Notes: a model not told the origin generated them from the letters alone. Positions 43,701 through 52,877 are shown, counted from the stretch's first letter. The stretch: 64,000 bases of DNA from Streptacidiphilus rugosus AM-16 (GCF_000744655.1 NZ_JQMJ01000003.1:682001-746000); one strand, 5' to 3'. Made by a program: numbers and translations.

Positions 43701-43754
43701 GTGTGCGCCGGTTTACGGCTACCGACCCGGGGCCGCGCGCCCAAGAGTGGACTG

Positions 43755-44849
43755 GTGACGATCATCCCCGCGCGCGTCGGCCAGAGCCCCGGTGCCCTTT
43801 CCTGGCGTTCCCCCCGAGCGGCGCGCTCGCGCGCGGCGGTCGGACGGACGGCGCCGGGACTGCTCGCCGCCGGGCTCGCCGTGGCCGTCGCCGCCGGGGT
43901 GCACCGTCTCGTGCCGACCGTCTCGCCGATGACCGCCGCCGTGATGCTGGGCGTCCTCGCGGGCAACCTGCGGGCGCGGGAGATCCGCGCACTGCCGGCG
44001 GCCACCCGGCCGGGGCTGGGCGTCGCCGCGAAGCGGGTGATGCGGCTGGCGGTCGTCCTGCTCGGGCTGAAGCTGGCGCTCGGCGACGTGCTGTCGCTGG
44101 GCTGGCCGACGCTGGTCCTGGTCTGCCTCGTCGTCGCGGCCACCTTCTTCGGCACGATGTGGCTCGGTCGCAGGGCCGGGCTGCCGGGCGACCAGCCGCT
44201 GCTCATCGCGACGGGCTTCTCGATCTGCGGAGCCTCCGCCGTCGCCGCGATGAACGGTGTGACCGAGAGCGAGGAGCGCGACACCGTCACCGCCGTCGCC
44301 CTGGTGACGCTCTGCGGCACCCTCGCCATCGCGGTGCTGCCGCTGCTGCACCACCCGCTCGGGCTGAGCGCGGTGCAGTTCGGCCGCTGGACCGGCGCGA
44401 GCGTGCACGATGTGGGACAGGTGGTCGCCATCGGGCAGACCGCGGGGGCGGCCGCGCTCGGGCAGGCCGTCGTGGTCAAGCTGATGCGGGTGGCGCTGCT
44501 AGCGCCGCTGGTCACCGGTGTCTCCCTGGTGCGGTCCCGCCGCGCGGCCAGGACGCCGGGCGGAGGCGGCCGGGCGGCGGGTGAGAAGCGTCCGGCGTCG
44601 CTGCCGCTCTTCCTGGTCGGGTTCCTCCTCTGCATGGCGGTCCGCAGCACGGGCCTGCTCTCCCCCGGTTTCGTGGACGCTGCCAACACCGTCGACGAGC
44701 TGCTGATGGCGGCCGCGCTCTTCGCCCTGGGCAGCACCGTCGACGTGCGGGCGCTGCTGCGCACCGGACGCCGCGCGCTGCTGGTCGGACTCGCCTCCTG
44801 GGTCCTGATCGCGGCGGTCTCCTACGCGGGCGTCCTGCTCACCACCTGA
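43755..44849 (+). CDS. YeiH family putative sulfate/sulfite exporter
   Basis: Membrane protein of 364 aa with about 10 helices, PF03601 (YeiH/YadS) type: GLAVAVAAGVHRLVPTVSPM, AAVMLGVLAGNLR, AKRVMRLAVVLLGLKLALGD, SICGASAVAAMNGVT, TGASVHDVGQVVAIGQ and the C-terminal LMAAALFALGSTVDVRALLR. The GTG start is used because upstream sequence in frame runs through the operator and the lysR gene. Pairing with a YeiE-like LysR regulator supports a role in sulfur-oxyanion export, by analogy. Confidence 0.82.
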   Translation: MTIIPARVGQSPGALSWRSPRAARSRAAVGRTAPGLLAAGLAVAVAAGVHRLVPTVSPMTAAVMLGVLAGNLRAREIRALPAATRPGLGVAAKRVMRLAVVLLGLKLALGDVLSLGWPTLVLVCLVVAATFFGTMWLGRRAGLPGDQPLLIATGFSICGASAVAAMNGVTESEERDTVTAVALVTLCGTLAIAVLPLLHHPLGLSAVQFGRWTGASVHDVGQVVAIGQTAGAAALGQAVVVKLMRVALLAPLVTGVSLVRSRRAARTPGGGGRAAGEKRPASLPLFLVGFLLCMAVRSTGLLSPGFVDAANTVDELLMAAALFALGSTVDVRALLRTGRRALLVGLASWVLIAAVSYAGVLLTT

Positions 44850-44861
44850 ACAACCGGTGAC

Positions 44862-44888
44862 GGCCCCGGCCGCGACGCGGCCGGGGCC
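44862..44888. terminator. Bidirectional terminator
   Basis: GGCCCCGGCCGC-GAC-GCGGCCGGGGCC, perfect 12-bp stem between the convergent yeiH and MFS genes. Confidence 0.75.
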
Positions 44889-44897
44889 GCCCCGCGT

Positions 44898-46241
44898 TCA
44901 CGAGGCCACCGGCTCCTCCCGCCGCACGGAGGGCAGCGCCTTCAGCCGGCTGACCGGGGAGACCAGCAGGGCGACCACGACGGCGGCGGAGCCGACCGCG
45001 GCAGTGGTCAGGGCGCCGTGGGCGCCGAGCCGGCCGGTGAGCAGCCCGGCGGCGAGGCCGCCCAGGGCGCCGCCCCCGAAGAGCAGGGTGCGGAACGCGG
45101 CCGTCATCCTGCCCATCATCGACTGCGGCGTCATGGCCTGGCGGAGGCTGACGATGACGACGCCGGCCACGCCGAGGCCCAGGTAGGTCGCGAAGAACGA
45201 CAGCACGAACATCGCGACCGTCACCGGCCGCGGTCCGGCCGCGAGGGGGATCAGCGAGGGACCGAGCAGCAGCACGGACTGGGCCACCAGGTAGACGCGG
45301 CCGAGCGGGAAGCGCGCGATGACCTTCCGCGAGAGCAGCGCGCCGATCAGGCCGCCCACGGAGGCGGTCGCGAACACCGCCCCGAGGGTCGCCCCGCCCA
45401 GGTGGAGGTCGTGGGCGCCGTAGAGCAGGAACATCGTCCAGACGGTGATCATCGAGAAGTTGCAGCAGAAGCCGATCAGGGCGAGCGAGCGCAGCACCCG
45501 GTCGCGCAGGACCCAGCCGAGGCCGTCCCCGAGCTCGCGCCACAGGCGTCGTTCCGCGACCGGCCCGGGGCGCGGCTCGGGGGTGCGGATGAGCAGCAGT
45601 GAGACCAGGGACACGGCGTAGGAGCAGGCGTCGACGACCACGGCGACCGGCGCGCCGAGGGCGGAGACCAGGACGCCCGCCAGGCCGGGGCCGGCCACGT
45701 CGGCGGCGGACGCGCCCGCGCTCATCCGTGCGCCGGCCTCGACGTACTGGGCGGGGCTCCGCACCAGCACCGGGACGTACGACATCCAGCACACGTCGAA
45801 CACCACCGAGGCGATGCCGACGGTGCAGGCGATCGCCATCAGCACCGGCAGGTCGAGCGCGTGGGCCCAGTACAGCAGCGGCACGAGCGCGAGCAGCACC
45901 AGCCGGACGAGGTTGGCGCCCAGCATTACCGGCCGTCGGCGGACCCGGTCGGTCCAGACGCCGATCAGCATGGCCAGCCCGAGGTAGGGGACGAGCTGCA
46001 GGAAGCGCAGCAGTCCGACCTGCGCGTCGGTCGCGCCGAACGCGCCTATGGCGGTCAGCGGAAGCGCGAGGTTGGTCACCTGGGTGCCGAGCAGCGAGAC
46101 GGTCTCCCCCACCCAGAACCGGGTGAAGTCCCTGTTGCGCCACAGGCTCGCCTGCGGCGTCGGGGTCGAGGCGGCCGGGTCCGGAGGCTCCGACAGCTCC
46201 GGGGAGGCGGGTGTGTCGGCCGGCGGCGGGACGCGGGTCAT
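44898..46241 (-). CDS. MFS exporter, EntS-like (MFS_3) family
   Basis: Membrane exporter of 447 aa with about 12 helices. A Pro/Ser-rich N-terminus precedes SLWRNRDFTRFWVGETVSLL, the motif-A loop MLIGVWTDRVRRRPVMLGAN, the RTPEPRPGPVAERRLWRELG hinge and QSMMGRMTAAFRTLLFGGGA. Its ATG overlaps the aminotransferase stop (ATGA), so it probably exports the product of, or a compound related to, that enzyme. Paralogue of the 31002-32279 gene product. Confidence 0.88.
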   Translation of the reverse strand: MTRVPPPADTPASPELSEPPDPAASTPTPQASLWRNRDFTRFWVGETVSLLGTQVTNLALPLTAIGAFGATDAQVGLLRFLQLVPYLGLAMLIGVWTDRVRRRPVMLGANLVRLVLLALVPLLYWAHALDLPVLMAIACTVGIASVVFDVCWMSYVPVLVRSPAQYVEAGARMSAGASAADVAGPGLAGVLVSALGAPVAVVVDACSYAVSLVSLLLIRTPEPRPGPVAERRLWRELGDGLGWVLRDRVLRSLALIGFCCNFSMITVWTMFLLYGAHDLHLGGATLGAVFATASVGGLIGALLSRKVIARFPLGRVYLVAQSVLLLGPSLIPLAAGPRPVTVAMFVLSFFATYLGLGVAGVVIVSLRQAMTPQSMMGRMTAAFRTLLFGGGALGGLAAGLLTGRLGAHGALTTAAVGSAAVVVALLVSPVSRLKALPSVRREEPVAS

Positions 46242-47473
46242 CGGGCGCTCCTCGCGAGTTCGGCGACCGCCGCCGCCACCGCGTCCACCTCGTCCTCGGT
46301 GTTGTAGTAGTGCGGCGACAGGCGCAGGCACCAGGCGACGTCCTTGTCGGCGAAGTCGTACTGGGCGAACTCCCGGTAGCTGAGCGCGGAGTTGACGCCG
46401 CACGCGTCCAGCGCCGCCTTGAAGGGCGCGGGCTCCCAGCCCTCGATCGCGAAGGTGACCAGCGCGGCGGGGGCGGGACCGCGGTCCAGGGTCCGGACGC
46501 CGGGGAGCGCGGCCAGTTGCTCGCGCAGCCGCCCGGCCAGGGCCGGCGTTCGGCGCGCGACCGGCTCCAGCCCGAGGCGCAGCGCGTAGCGGACCGCCGC
46601 GGCGCAGCCGAGCACGGTGGCGTAGGGGAACTCCCACTCCTCGAAGCGGGCGGCCGTGTCGACGGGACGGTAGTCCTCGGGAGCGGTCCAGCGTGCGCCG
46701 TGCATGTCGATGTGCAGCGGCTCGTACCCCGCCGCCAGGGCCCGGTCCGAGACGTAGAGGAAGCCCGAACCCCTGGGCCCGCGCAGGAACTTGCGGCAGG
46801 TGGCAGTGAGCAGGTCGCAGCCGGTCTCCTCGACGTCGATCGGGTACTGCCCCACCGACTGGCAGGCGTCGACCAGGTACAGCAGGTCGAGCTCCCTGCA
46901 GTGCGCTCCGATCTCGGCGATCGGCTGCACCAGACCGGAGTTGGTGGGCACGTGGGTGACGGCGACCAGCCGCGGGCGGTGCGCGCGCATCAGCGCGGCC
47001 ATCGCCTCGACGTCGACGCCGCCGCCGTCCGGGCGGTCGGGGGCGTGCACCAGCCGGACGCCGTGCCGTTTGCGCAGCGCCAGGAAGGCGATCTGGTTGG
47101 AGATGAAGTCGTTGCGGGTGGTGAGGATGACGTCGCCGGGCCGGAAGTCGATCGCGGAGAGGGCCTTGGTGTAGGCGTGCGTCGCGCTGGCGGCGAAGGC
47201 GATGTTGCGGGGCTCGGCGCCCAGGAGTTCGGCGAGCGAGGCGTGGAAGTCGGCGATCTCGGCGGCCTTGGCGGCGGCGGCCTCGTAGCCGCCGACGGCC
47301 GCCTCCAGGTGCAGATGGTCGAGCATCGCCCGGAGCACCGGACGGGCCATCAGGCCGCAGCCGGCGTTGTTGAAGTGGATCACCTGCTCGCAGCCGGGGG
47401 TGTCGGCCCGGAGCGAGGTGACATCGAGGAGCGGTTCCGGTGTACGGACGAAAGCGCTATCGTGTTCCTTCAT
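46238..47473 (-). CDS. Class V aminotransferase / cysteine desulfurase-like PLP enzyme
   Basis: PLP-dependent enzyme of 411 aa, fold type I. The N-terminal HFNNAGCGLMARPVL (33-47), VDACQSVGQYPIDV with Asp202, and the Schiff-base lysine Lys228 in ATCRKFLRGPRGSGFLYV are the class V signature. It is similar to EgtE/SufS-like C-S lyases and isopenicillin-epimerase-like enzymes; the substrate is unknown. Its start codon overlaps that of the divergent MocR gene by two bases, so both promoters lie inside the partner's coding sequence. The downstream exporter overlaps its stop. Confidence 0.88.
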   Translation of the reverse strand: MKEHDSAFVRTPEPLLDVTSLRADTPGCEQVIHFNNAGCGLMARPVLRAMLDHLHLEAAVGGYEAAAAKAAEIADFHASLAELLGAEPRNIAFAASATHAYTKALSAIDFRPGDVILTTRNDFISNQIAFLALRKRHGVRLVHAPDRPDGGGVDVEAMAALMRAHRPRLVAVTHVPTNSGLVQPIAEIGAHCRELDLLYLVDACQSVGQYPIDVEETGCDLLTATCRKFLRGPRGSGFLYVSDRALAAGYEPLHIDMHGARWTAPEDYRPVDTAARFEEWEFPYATVLGCAAAVRYALRLGLEPVARRTPALAGRLREQLAALPGVRTLDRGPAPAALVTFAIEGWEPAPFKAALDACGVNSALSYREFAQYDFADKDVAWCLRLSPHYYNTEDEVDAVAAAVAELARSAR

Positions 47474-47484
47474 GTATGACGGTA
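47458..47484. promoter_or_regulatory. Face-to-face leaderless promoters of the aminotransferase and mocR genes
   Basis: TATCGT (47458-47463, plus strand) lies eight bases before the mocR ATG. On the minus strand, TACCGT (47484-47479) lies five bases before the aminotransferase ATG. The two start codons share CATG at 47471-47474. Each -10-like element is inside the other gene, leaving no conventional intergenic space. Confidence 0.5.
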
Positions 47485-48890
47485 GCAGTATCGAGGCGTT
47501 GGTGGCGATCCTCCGTGGTGAGGTCGCCCGCCTCGCGCCGGGCGACCGCCTGCCCAGCAGCCGGGATCTGATCGCACGTCACGGGGTCGGGCCGGTCACG
47601 GTCTCCCGGGCGATCGCCCTGCTGGCCGCCGAGGGCGTGGTCGTCACCCGCCCCGGCAGCGGCACCTATGTGGCCGCCCGGCGCGCCCGTCCCGCCGACG
47701 CCGAGCCGGACACCTCCTGGCAGACGGTCGCGCTGGCGGGCCGTCAGTTCCCCGCCGAGCGACCCGACGAGCAGGCGGGGGCGCCTGCGCCCGGCACGAT
47801 CGCTCTCTCCGGCGGGTACCTGCACGAGAGCCTGCAGCCCACCCGCCTGCTCGGCGGAGCCCTCGCCCGCGCCGCGCGGCGTCCTGACGCCTGGCACCGC
47901 GCCCCGGCGGCGGGACTGTCGACGCTGCGCACGATCTTCGCCAGGCAGACCGGCGGGGACGTCGGCCCGGAGGACGTCCTGGTGACCGGCGGCACGCAGG
48001 GGGCGCTCTCGATGCTCTTCCGCGCCCTCGCCGCGCCCGGCAGCCCGGTCCTGGTCGAGTCGCCGACCTACCCGGGCGCGCTCGCCGCCGCGCGCTCCGC
48101 CGGGCTGCAACCGGTGCCGGTGCCGATGGACGAGCACGGGCTCCGCCCCGACCTGCTCGCCGACGCCTTCGCGATGACCGGCGCCCGGCTGCTCTACTGC
48201 CAGCCCACCTTCCACAACCCCACCGGCAGCGTGCTCAGCCCCGAACGGCGCCGGCAGATCGTCGACGTGGCGCGCGCCGCGGGGGCCTTCCTCGTGGAGG
48301 ACGACTTCGCCCGCCACCTCGGCCACGGCCGCCCGGTGCCGCGCCCGCTGGTCGCCGATGACAGGGAAGGGACGGTCGTCCACCTCACCTCACTGACCAA
48401 GCCCGCCTCGCCCAGCCTGCGGATCGGCGCGGTCGTCGCCCGCGGACCGGTGATGCGGCGGCTGCTGGGCATGCGGCGGGTCGACGACTTCTTCATCGCC
48501 CGGCCGCTCCAGGAAGCCGCCGTCGAACTGCTCAGCACGCCCACCTGGGACCGTCATCTGCGCAGTCTGGCCGGTGAGCTGCGGCAGCGCTGCCTCGTCC
48601 TCGCGGACGCGCTGGCGCGCGAACTGCCCGACTGGTCCCTGCTCCGCGTCCCCGAGGGCGGCCTGCACCTGTGGCTCAGGCTTCCGCCCGGTCTCACCGA
48701 GGCGGCCCTCGTGGACGCGGCCCGGACCCACCGGGTCGCGGTCGACCCCGGGCAGCACTTCTTCGCGGCCGAGCCGCCGGCCCCGCACCTGCGCCTCGGC
48801 TTCGCCGCCGCGGCCGACCCCGCCGACCTCACCGAAGCGGCCGCCCGCCTGGCCACGGCGGCCGGGCGGGCGGGGACGGCGGGAGCCTGA
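47472..48890 (+). CDS. MocR-type GntR/aminotransferase regulator
   Basis: PLP-binding transcription factor of 472 aa. The N-terminal GntR HTH is about residues 5-70 (ALVAILRGEVARLAPGDRLP, SSRDLIARHGVGPVTVSRAI). The C-terminal ~370 residues are a class I aminotransferase-like domain with YCQPTFHNPTGSVLS and the PLP lysine in LTSLTKPASPSLRIG. MocR proteins such as GabR and PdxR sense PLP adducts of amino compounds. The target is most likely the divergent aminotransferase-MFS operon. The start chosen is the ATG that shares bases with the divergent gene's start. Confidence 0.9.
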   Translation: MYDGSSIEALVAILRGEVARLAPGDRLPSSRDLIARHGVGPVTVSRAIALLAAEGVVVTRPGSGTYVAARRARPADAEPDTSWQTVALAGRQFPAERPDEQAGAPAPGTIALSGGYLHESLQPTRLLGGALARAARRPDAWHRAPAAGLSTLRTIFARQTGGDVGPEDVLVTGGTQGALSMLFRALAAPGSPVLVESPTYPGALAAARSAGLQPVPVPMDEHGLRPDLLADAFAMTGARLLYCQPTFHNPTGSVLSPERRRQIVDVARAAGAFLVEDDFARHLGHGRPVPRPLVADDREGTVVHLTSLTKPASPSLRIGAVVARGPVMRRLLGMRRVDDFFIARPLQEAAVELLSTPTWDRHLRSLAGELRQRCLVLADALARELPDWSLLRVPEGGLHLWLRLPPGLTEAALVDAARTHRVAVDPGQHFFAAEPPAPHLRLGFAAAADPADLTEAAARLATAAGRAGTAGA

Positions 48891-48996
48891 GGCAGGCAGG
48901 CTCGGAGACCTGGTTGTAAGGATCAGCGGATTACGGCGGTGAGGGCGGCTGCCACACCGATGAACGTCCTAATGGTGCCTACGCGAAGCATTGAAG

Positions 48997-49677
48997 TCAG
49001 AGCAGGGTCGACCAGTAGTACCAGAAGCGGTTGAGCACCAGGAGCGCGATGACCAGGTAGCAGGCGACCGGGGCGAGCCAGTACAGGCCCGCCGCCGACT
49101 CCAGCCCCGCCCGGGCCCGGTCGGACAGCGGGATGACGCCGGTGCGCAGGTTGTGGACGGTGGTGTACCAGAACAGCGCGATGGTGGCCGCCCACACCAC
49201 CATGCAGTAGGGGCAGACGGCGCCGATCGAGTAGAGGGTCTGCCCGATCAGCCAGCTGATCATGCCCATCCCGAACACGGTGCCCGCCTGCAGGCCCAGC
49301 CAGAACCAGCGCGGGAGGCGGGCTCCGGTCAGTGCCACCACCCCGATCGTCACGACGGCCGCGAACGCGCCGACCCCGATCAGGGAGTTGGGGAAGCCGA
49401 ACGCCGACGCCTGCCAGGTGCGCATCACCGAACCGCAGCTGATGATCGGGTTGATGTTGCAGCTGGGGACGTAGTGGGGGTCCTCCAACAGCCGGATCTT
49501 GTCCAGGGTGAGCGTGATCGAGGCGCCGAGTCCGAAGACGCCGGCGATCAGCAGCAGCCAGCCGAATCCGCGGCCGGCGCGGACCCGGGGGTCGGGGCCG
49601 GACTCCCGCGCGGCGTCGTCGTGAGCTCCTGGGGCCTCAGGGGTCTCGGCGGCCTCGGGGGCGCGGTCGGTGGTCAT
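48997..49677 (-). CDS. Vitamin K epoxide reductase (VKOR) family protein
   Basis: Membrane quinone-linked oxidoreductase of 226 aa that reoxidises a DsbA-type partner during disulfide formation outside the membrane. Loop cysteines CNINPIISCGSVM and the redox pair CPYC (in IGAVCPYCMVVW) are present; the helices FGWLLLIAGVFGLGASITLT, LIGVGAFAAVVTIGVVALTG and following give about five segments. An acidic N-terminal ~45 residues are cytoplasmic. It follows the DsbA-like gene by 32 bases, the functional partner. Confidence 0.93.
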   Translation of the reverse strand: MTTDRAPEAAETPEAPGAHDDAARESGPDPRVRAGRGFGWLLLIAGVFGLGASITLTLDKIRLLEDPHYVPSCNINPIISCGSVMRTWQASAFGFPNSLIGVGAFAAVVTIGVVALTGARLPRWFWLGLQAGTVFGMGMISWLIGQTLYSIGAVCPYCMVVWAATIALFWYTTVHNLRTGVIPLSDRARAGLESAAGLYWLAPVACYLVIALLVLNRFWYYWSTLL

Positions 49678-49709
49678 CGAGGTGTCTCTCCCGTCCATGG
49701 CGGCGCGGT

Positions 49710-50564
49710 TCACTTTCCGGTGACGGTCTGCTGGACCAGCGCGGTGAACTGCGCGGGTGTGACCGGGTTGCCCTGGCTGTCGAAGACGTTGATCTGGGTG
49801 CCGTCGAGCTTGAGGGTCGGGGTGCCCTGGACGCCGCTGGCGTTGAAGGCGGCGGAGACCTTCTGCGCCCAGGGGGCGTAGACGCGGTTCTGGACGTCCT
49901 TGGTGAACTGCGGGGTGACCAGACCGGGCACCTTCTTCGCGAGGTCGAGCAGGGTGTTGAGGTTCCCGAAGCCGTCGGTGCTCTCCTCCGGCTGGTTGGC
50001 GTAGAGCACGTCGTGGAAGGCCTTGAACTTGGCCGGGCTCTCGTTGATCGCGGCCCCGGCGACCTGGAGGGCGTCCATCGAACCGGTGCCGCCGAGGTTG
50101 TCGTCGAGGAACGTGGCCAGGTGGTAGTTGATCTTGTAGGTGCCGTTGTCGGCGAGCTGCTGGATGGTGGCGCCGTCGGCCTTCTCCAGCTTGTCGCAGA
50201 TCGGGCAGCGGAAGTCCTCGTAGACGTCGAGCGTGTGCTTCGCGTTCGGGTTCCCGTAGACGATCACGGTCGAGTCGGTGCCGCTGGTGTGGGCGGGCGC
50301 GACCAACGGCCCGGCCGCCGAGCCGGTGCTGCCGCCGCTGCCGCCGGCCGTGCCGATCGCGACCGCCGCGCCGGCGGCGACCGCGACGACGGTGACCGCG
50401 ACCGCCGCGATCCCGATCCGGCGCCTGCGGGCCTGGGCCTGCTGCTGCCGGGCCCGTTCCTGGGCGAGCCGCTCCCGCGCCGAGGCCTGGGCCTGCCGGG
50501 CGGTGGGCTTGGAGTGGTCGGTGGTGCCGGTGGTGCGGGTCTTGCTGGTGTTCTTGGCGCTCAT
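49710..50564 (-). CDS. DsbA-like thioredoxin-fold disulfide oxidoreductase
   Basis: Membrane-anchored protein of 284 aa. A basic, Gln/Ala/Arg-rich cytoplasmic stretch (about 25-60) precedes one helix (IGIAAVAVTVVAVAAGAAVA). The exported thioredoxin-like domain carries the active site CPIC in YEDFRCPICDKLEKADGATI and the cis-Pro region GVQGTPTLKLDG. It introduces disulfides into exported proteins and is recharged by VKOR, encoded just downstream. The Met of MSAKNTSKTR is the chosen start. Confidence 0.92.
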   Translation of the reverse strand: MSAKNTSKTRTTGTTDHSKPTARQAQASARERLAQERARQQQAQARRRRIGIAAVAVTVVAVAAGAAVAIGTAGGSGGSTGSAAGPLVAPAHTSGTDSTVIVYGNPNAKHTLDVYEDFRCPICDKLEKADGATIQQLADNGTYKINYHLATFLDDNLGGTGSMDALQVAGAAINESPAKFKAFHDVLYANQPEESTDGFGNLNTLLDLAKKVPGLVTPQFTKDVQNRVYAPWAQKVSAAFNASGVQGTPTLKLDGTQINVFDSQGNPVTPAQFTALVQQTVTGK

Positions 50565-50693
50565 GGCGGCCGTCCTCACAGACGAGAAGGTCAGGAAAGG
50601 TGAGGAAACGGGCCGGGAACGGCTGCACGCACCACCCGGCGGCGCGTGCAGGGCACGCACCGCGATCAGGGGTGGAGAAAGGTCGGCCGCCGC

Positions 50694-51362
50694 TCAGCGG
50701 GCCCGTGCGAGCACGGGCGGGCCGCGCCGGGAGGCGGCGCAGAGCACGGTGTCCTGCGGACCGCGCAGGCCCTCCGCCACGGCCGGTGGTGTCCAGGCGG
50801 GCGCCTCGGGCAGCGCGACCGGCGTGACCAGCCACGCCAGCAGCGCGCTCACGCCCGGCCAGGACAGCACGGCGACGGCGTGGACCACGGCGAACAGCGC
50901 GGCCTCGCCCCGGCGCAGCCACCACGCGGCGACCAGCGCCAGCGCGAGGTGGAGGACGAGGAGCAGCAGCGCCTGGCCGCCGGTGACCGACACCAGCGCG
51001 TGCGGCGTCTCGGTCAGGCCCAGCAGTCCGGGGCGGATCGAGCCGCCGCCACAGGCCAGCACGCTCCAGCCCGGCATCGCACTGCCGGCTCCCTGGCTCG
51101 GCGGGCAGCCCTGCTGACCGGCGTTGAACAGCGCGTTGAGGCCCACCTGGAGCGGGATCATCACGGCGACGAGCGCCCAGTAGCGGCGCTCGGCGGCGAA
51201 GAGGATCAGTGCCACGCCCAGGGTGAGGCCGTAGGCGAGCCCCAGGATCTCCAGCGGCACCGGCTGTCCGGTCACGATCAGGCGGGCTCCGGTGGAGAGC
51301 AGCACGGCCAGCGCGGCGAACATCGCCGCGCGCAGGATCCGAAGCCCCAAGCCGTCCATCAT
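50694..51362 (-). CDS. Integral membrane protein upstream of the dsbA-VKOR pair
   Basis: Hypothetical membrane protein of 222 aa with about five helices (AAMFAALAVLLSTGARLIV, ILGLAYGLTLGVALILFAAE, YWALVAVMIPLQVGLNALF, ALLLLVLHLALALVAAWWL, VVHAVAVLSWPGVSALLAWL). An external loop has cysteines (QQGCPPSQG, LACGGG) that could be disulfide substrates. Same strand, 129 bases before the DsbA-like gene. No family recognised. Confidence 0.75.
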   Translation of the reverse strand: MMDGLGLRILRAAMFAALAVLLSTGARLIVTGQPVPLEILGLAYGLTLGVALILFAAERRYWALVAVMIPLQVGLNALFNAGQQGCPPSQGAGSAMPGWSVLACGGGSIRPGLLGLTETPHALVSVTGGQALLLLVLHLALALVAAWWLRRGEAALFAVVHAVAVLSWPGVSALLAWLVTPVALPEAPAWTPPAVAEGLRGPQDTVLCAASRRGPPVLARAR

Positions 51363-51426
51363 TCGGAGTATCGCACCGGAACCTGTGTCCCGGAGCCGTT
51401 CCGTCCGACGCGGCGGTCGGCGCAGG

Positions 51427-52563
51427 TCAGTCGGAGGGGCTCGGCGTGGCGGCCCGGTGCCAGCGGTGCTCCACCCTGGCGAGTCGCCAGTAGCCGATCG
51501 CGACGGCCCAGACGACGACGAACAGCCCGACGATCACGAAGCCGACGTTGTTGAGGTCGATGCCGGAGATCCATCCGCTGACCGGGTCGGTCAGGTTCAG
51601 CTGGTCGTGGAGGATGCCGACCAGCTCGATGGTGCCGATGAGGAAGGCGACCGCGATGGAGAGACCGGTGATGGTGAGGTTGTAGTAGACCTTGCGCACC
51701 GGGTTGGAGAACGCCCAGTGGTAGGCGAAGTTCATGAAGGTGCCGTCGAGGGTGTCGAACAGGCTCATCCCGGCCGCGAACAGCAGCGGCAGGCAGACGA
51801 TCGCGTACCAGGGCAGTCCGGCGGCCGCGCCGGAACCGGCCATGACCATCAGGGTGACCTCGGTGGCCGTGTCGAAGCCGACGCCGAACAGCAGCCCCAC
51901 CAGCCACATCTGGCCGGGGCGGGTGATGGACCTGGTGAGCCTGCCGAGGATGCGGTTCATGAAGCCGCGGTTGTCGAGGTGCTTCTCCAGCTCGTGCTCG
52001 TCGAACTGGCCGGCGCGCATCGCCTTGAAGACCCGCCAGATCCCGACCAGGGCGAGCAGGTTGAGCGCCGCGATCAGGTACAGGAAGCTGCCGGAGGCCA
52101 GGGTGCTGACCAGGCCCAGGTGCTGGCGCACGCTGGAGTTGTCGTTGGTCAGCGTCGTGGCCTCGCGCACGCCCGTCGCGATCCCGGCGGCCAGGACGAT
52201 CACGATGGACGAGTGGCCCAGGGCGAACCAGAAGCCCACCGAGATCGGCCGCTTGCCGTCGGCCATCAGCTTTCTGGTGGTGTTGTCGATCGCGGCGATG
52301 TGGTCGGCGTCGAAGGCGTGCCGCATGCCGAGGGTGTAGGCGGTCACGCCGAGGCCCAGGCCGAACACCTGTCCGCCGACGTTGTAGTGATGGGGCGCCA
52401 CCAGCATGGCCAGGATGCCGAAGGCGAGGACGTGCAGAGCGGCGATCACGGCGAGCAGGCCGCCGGTGCGCCACCAGTCCCTGCGCTCCCAGCGGAGTAC
52501 CGGGGCGGCGGATGTCGCGCCGGGCAGGACGGCGGTCGCGGAGCCGTTTTCGGGCAGGGTCAT
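51427..52563 (-). CDS. NicO/HoxN-type nickel-cobalt transporter
   Basis: Membrane transporter of 378 aa with about eight helices. The NiCoT signature is intact: MRHAFDADHIAAIDNTTRKL (metal-binding HX4DH), FWFALGHSSIVIVLA, LLFGVGFDTATEVTLM and FAAGMSLFDTLDGTFMNFAY. It takes up Ni2+ or Co2+. A cobalamin riboswitch precedes the gene, so uptake is switched off when vitamin B12 is plentiful, which makes cobalt the likely physiological substrate. Confidence 0.93.
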   Translation of the reverse strand: MTLPENGSATAVLPGATSAAPVLRWERRDWWRTGGLLAVIAALHVLAFGILAMLVAPHHYNVGGQVFGLGLGVTAYTLGMRHAFDADHIAAIDNTTRKLMADGKRPISVGFWFALGHSSIVIVLAAGIATGVREATTLTNDNSSVRQHLGLVSTLASGSFLYLIAALNLLALVGIWRVFKAMRAGQFDEHELEKHLDNRGFMNRILGRLTRSITRPGQMWLVGLLFGVGFDTATEVTLMVMAGSGAAAGLPWYAIVCLPLLFAAGMSLFDTLDGTFMNFAYHWAFSNPVRKVYYNLTITGLSIAVAFLIGTIELVGILHDQLNLTDPVSGWISGIDLNNVGFVIVGLFVVVWAVAIGYWRLARVEHRWHRAATPSPSD

Positions 52564-52599
52564 ATCAGGGCAGCCTCTCCAGCACCTCGTGGATGGTGT

Positions 52600-52785
52600 G
52601 TTGCGGTGCCGTGGCCGGTCTCCTGGCTGACGGGTGGTGCCGCCCCGGCATCCGGCCTTCCCAGGCGCGACTGCGCCCAGTGGCCCCCCGCGGTCACCAG
52701 GACCGCGGGAACGATGCGAGGACTTCCCGATCACAGTGGCGAGGGCCGCTCCGGCTTTGAACCGGTCTTCCCGAACACCACGGCA
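52600..52785 (-). promoter_or_regulatory. Cobalamin (B12) riboswitch
   Basis: The minus-strand leader shows the cobalamin-element landmarks in order: GTGTTCGGGAAGACCGG, CAAAGCCGG, AGCGGCCCTCGCCACTGTGA and the B12 box AGCCAGGAGACCGGCC about 45 bases before the transporter ATG. Binding of adenosylcobalamin would close expression of the transporter. Ends are approximate. Confidence 0.93.
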
Positions 52786-52877
52786 CAGCCACCCTAGGGC
52801 CGTGGACGAATCGCCCACAAGCCTGCACAGGTGCGCAGGTGTTGCAGATCACCTCCTGGGACAGGTGGAATGGCCGA

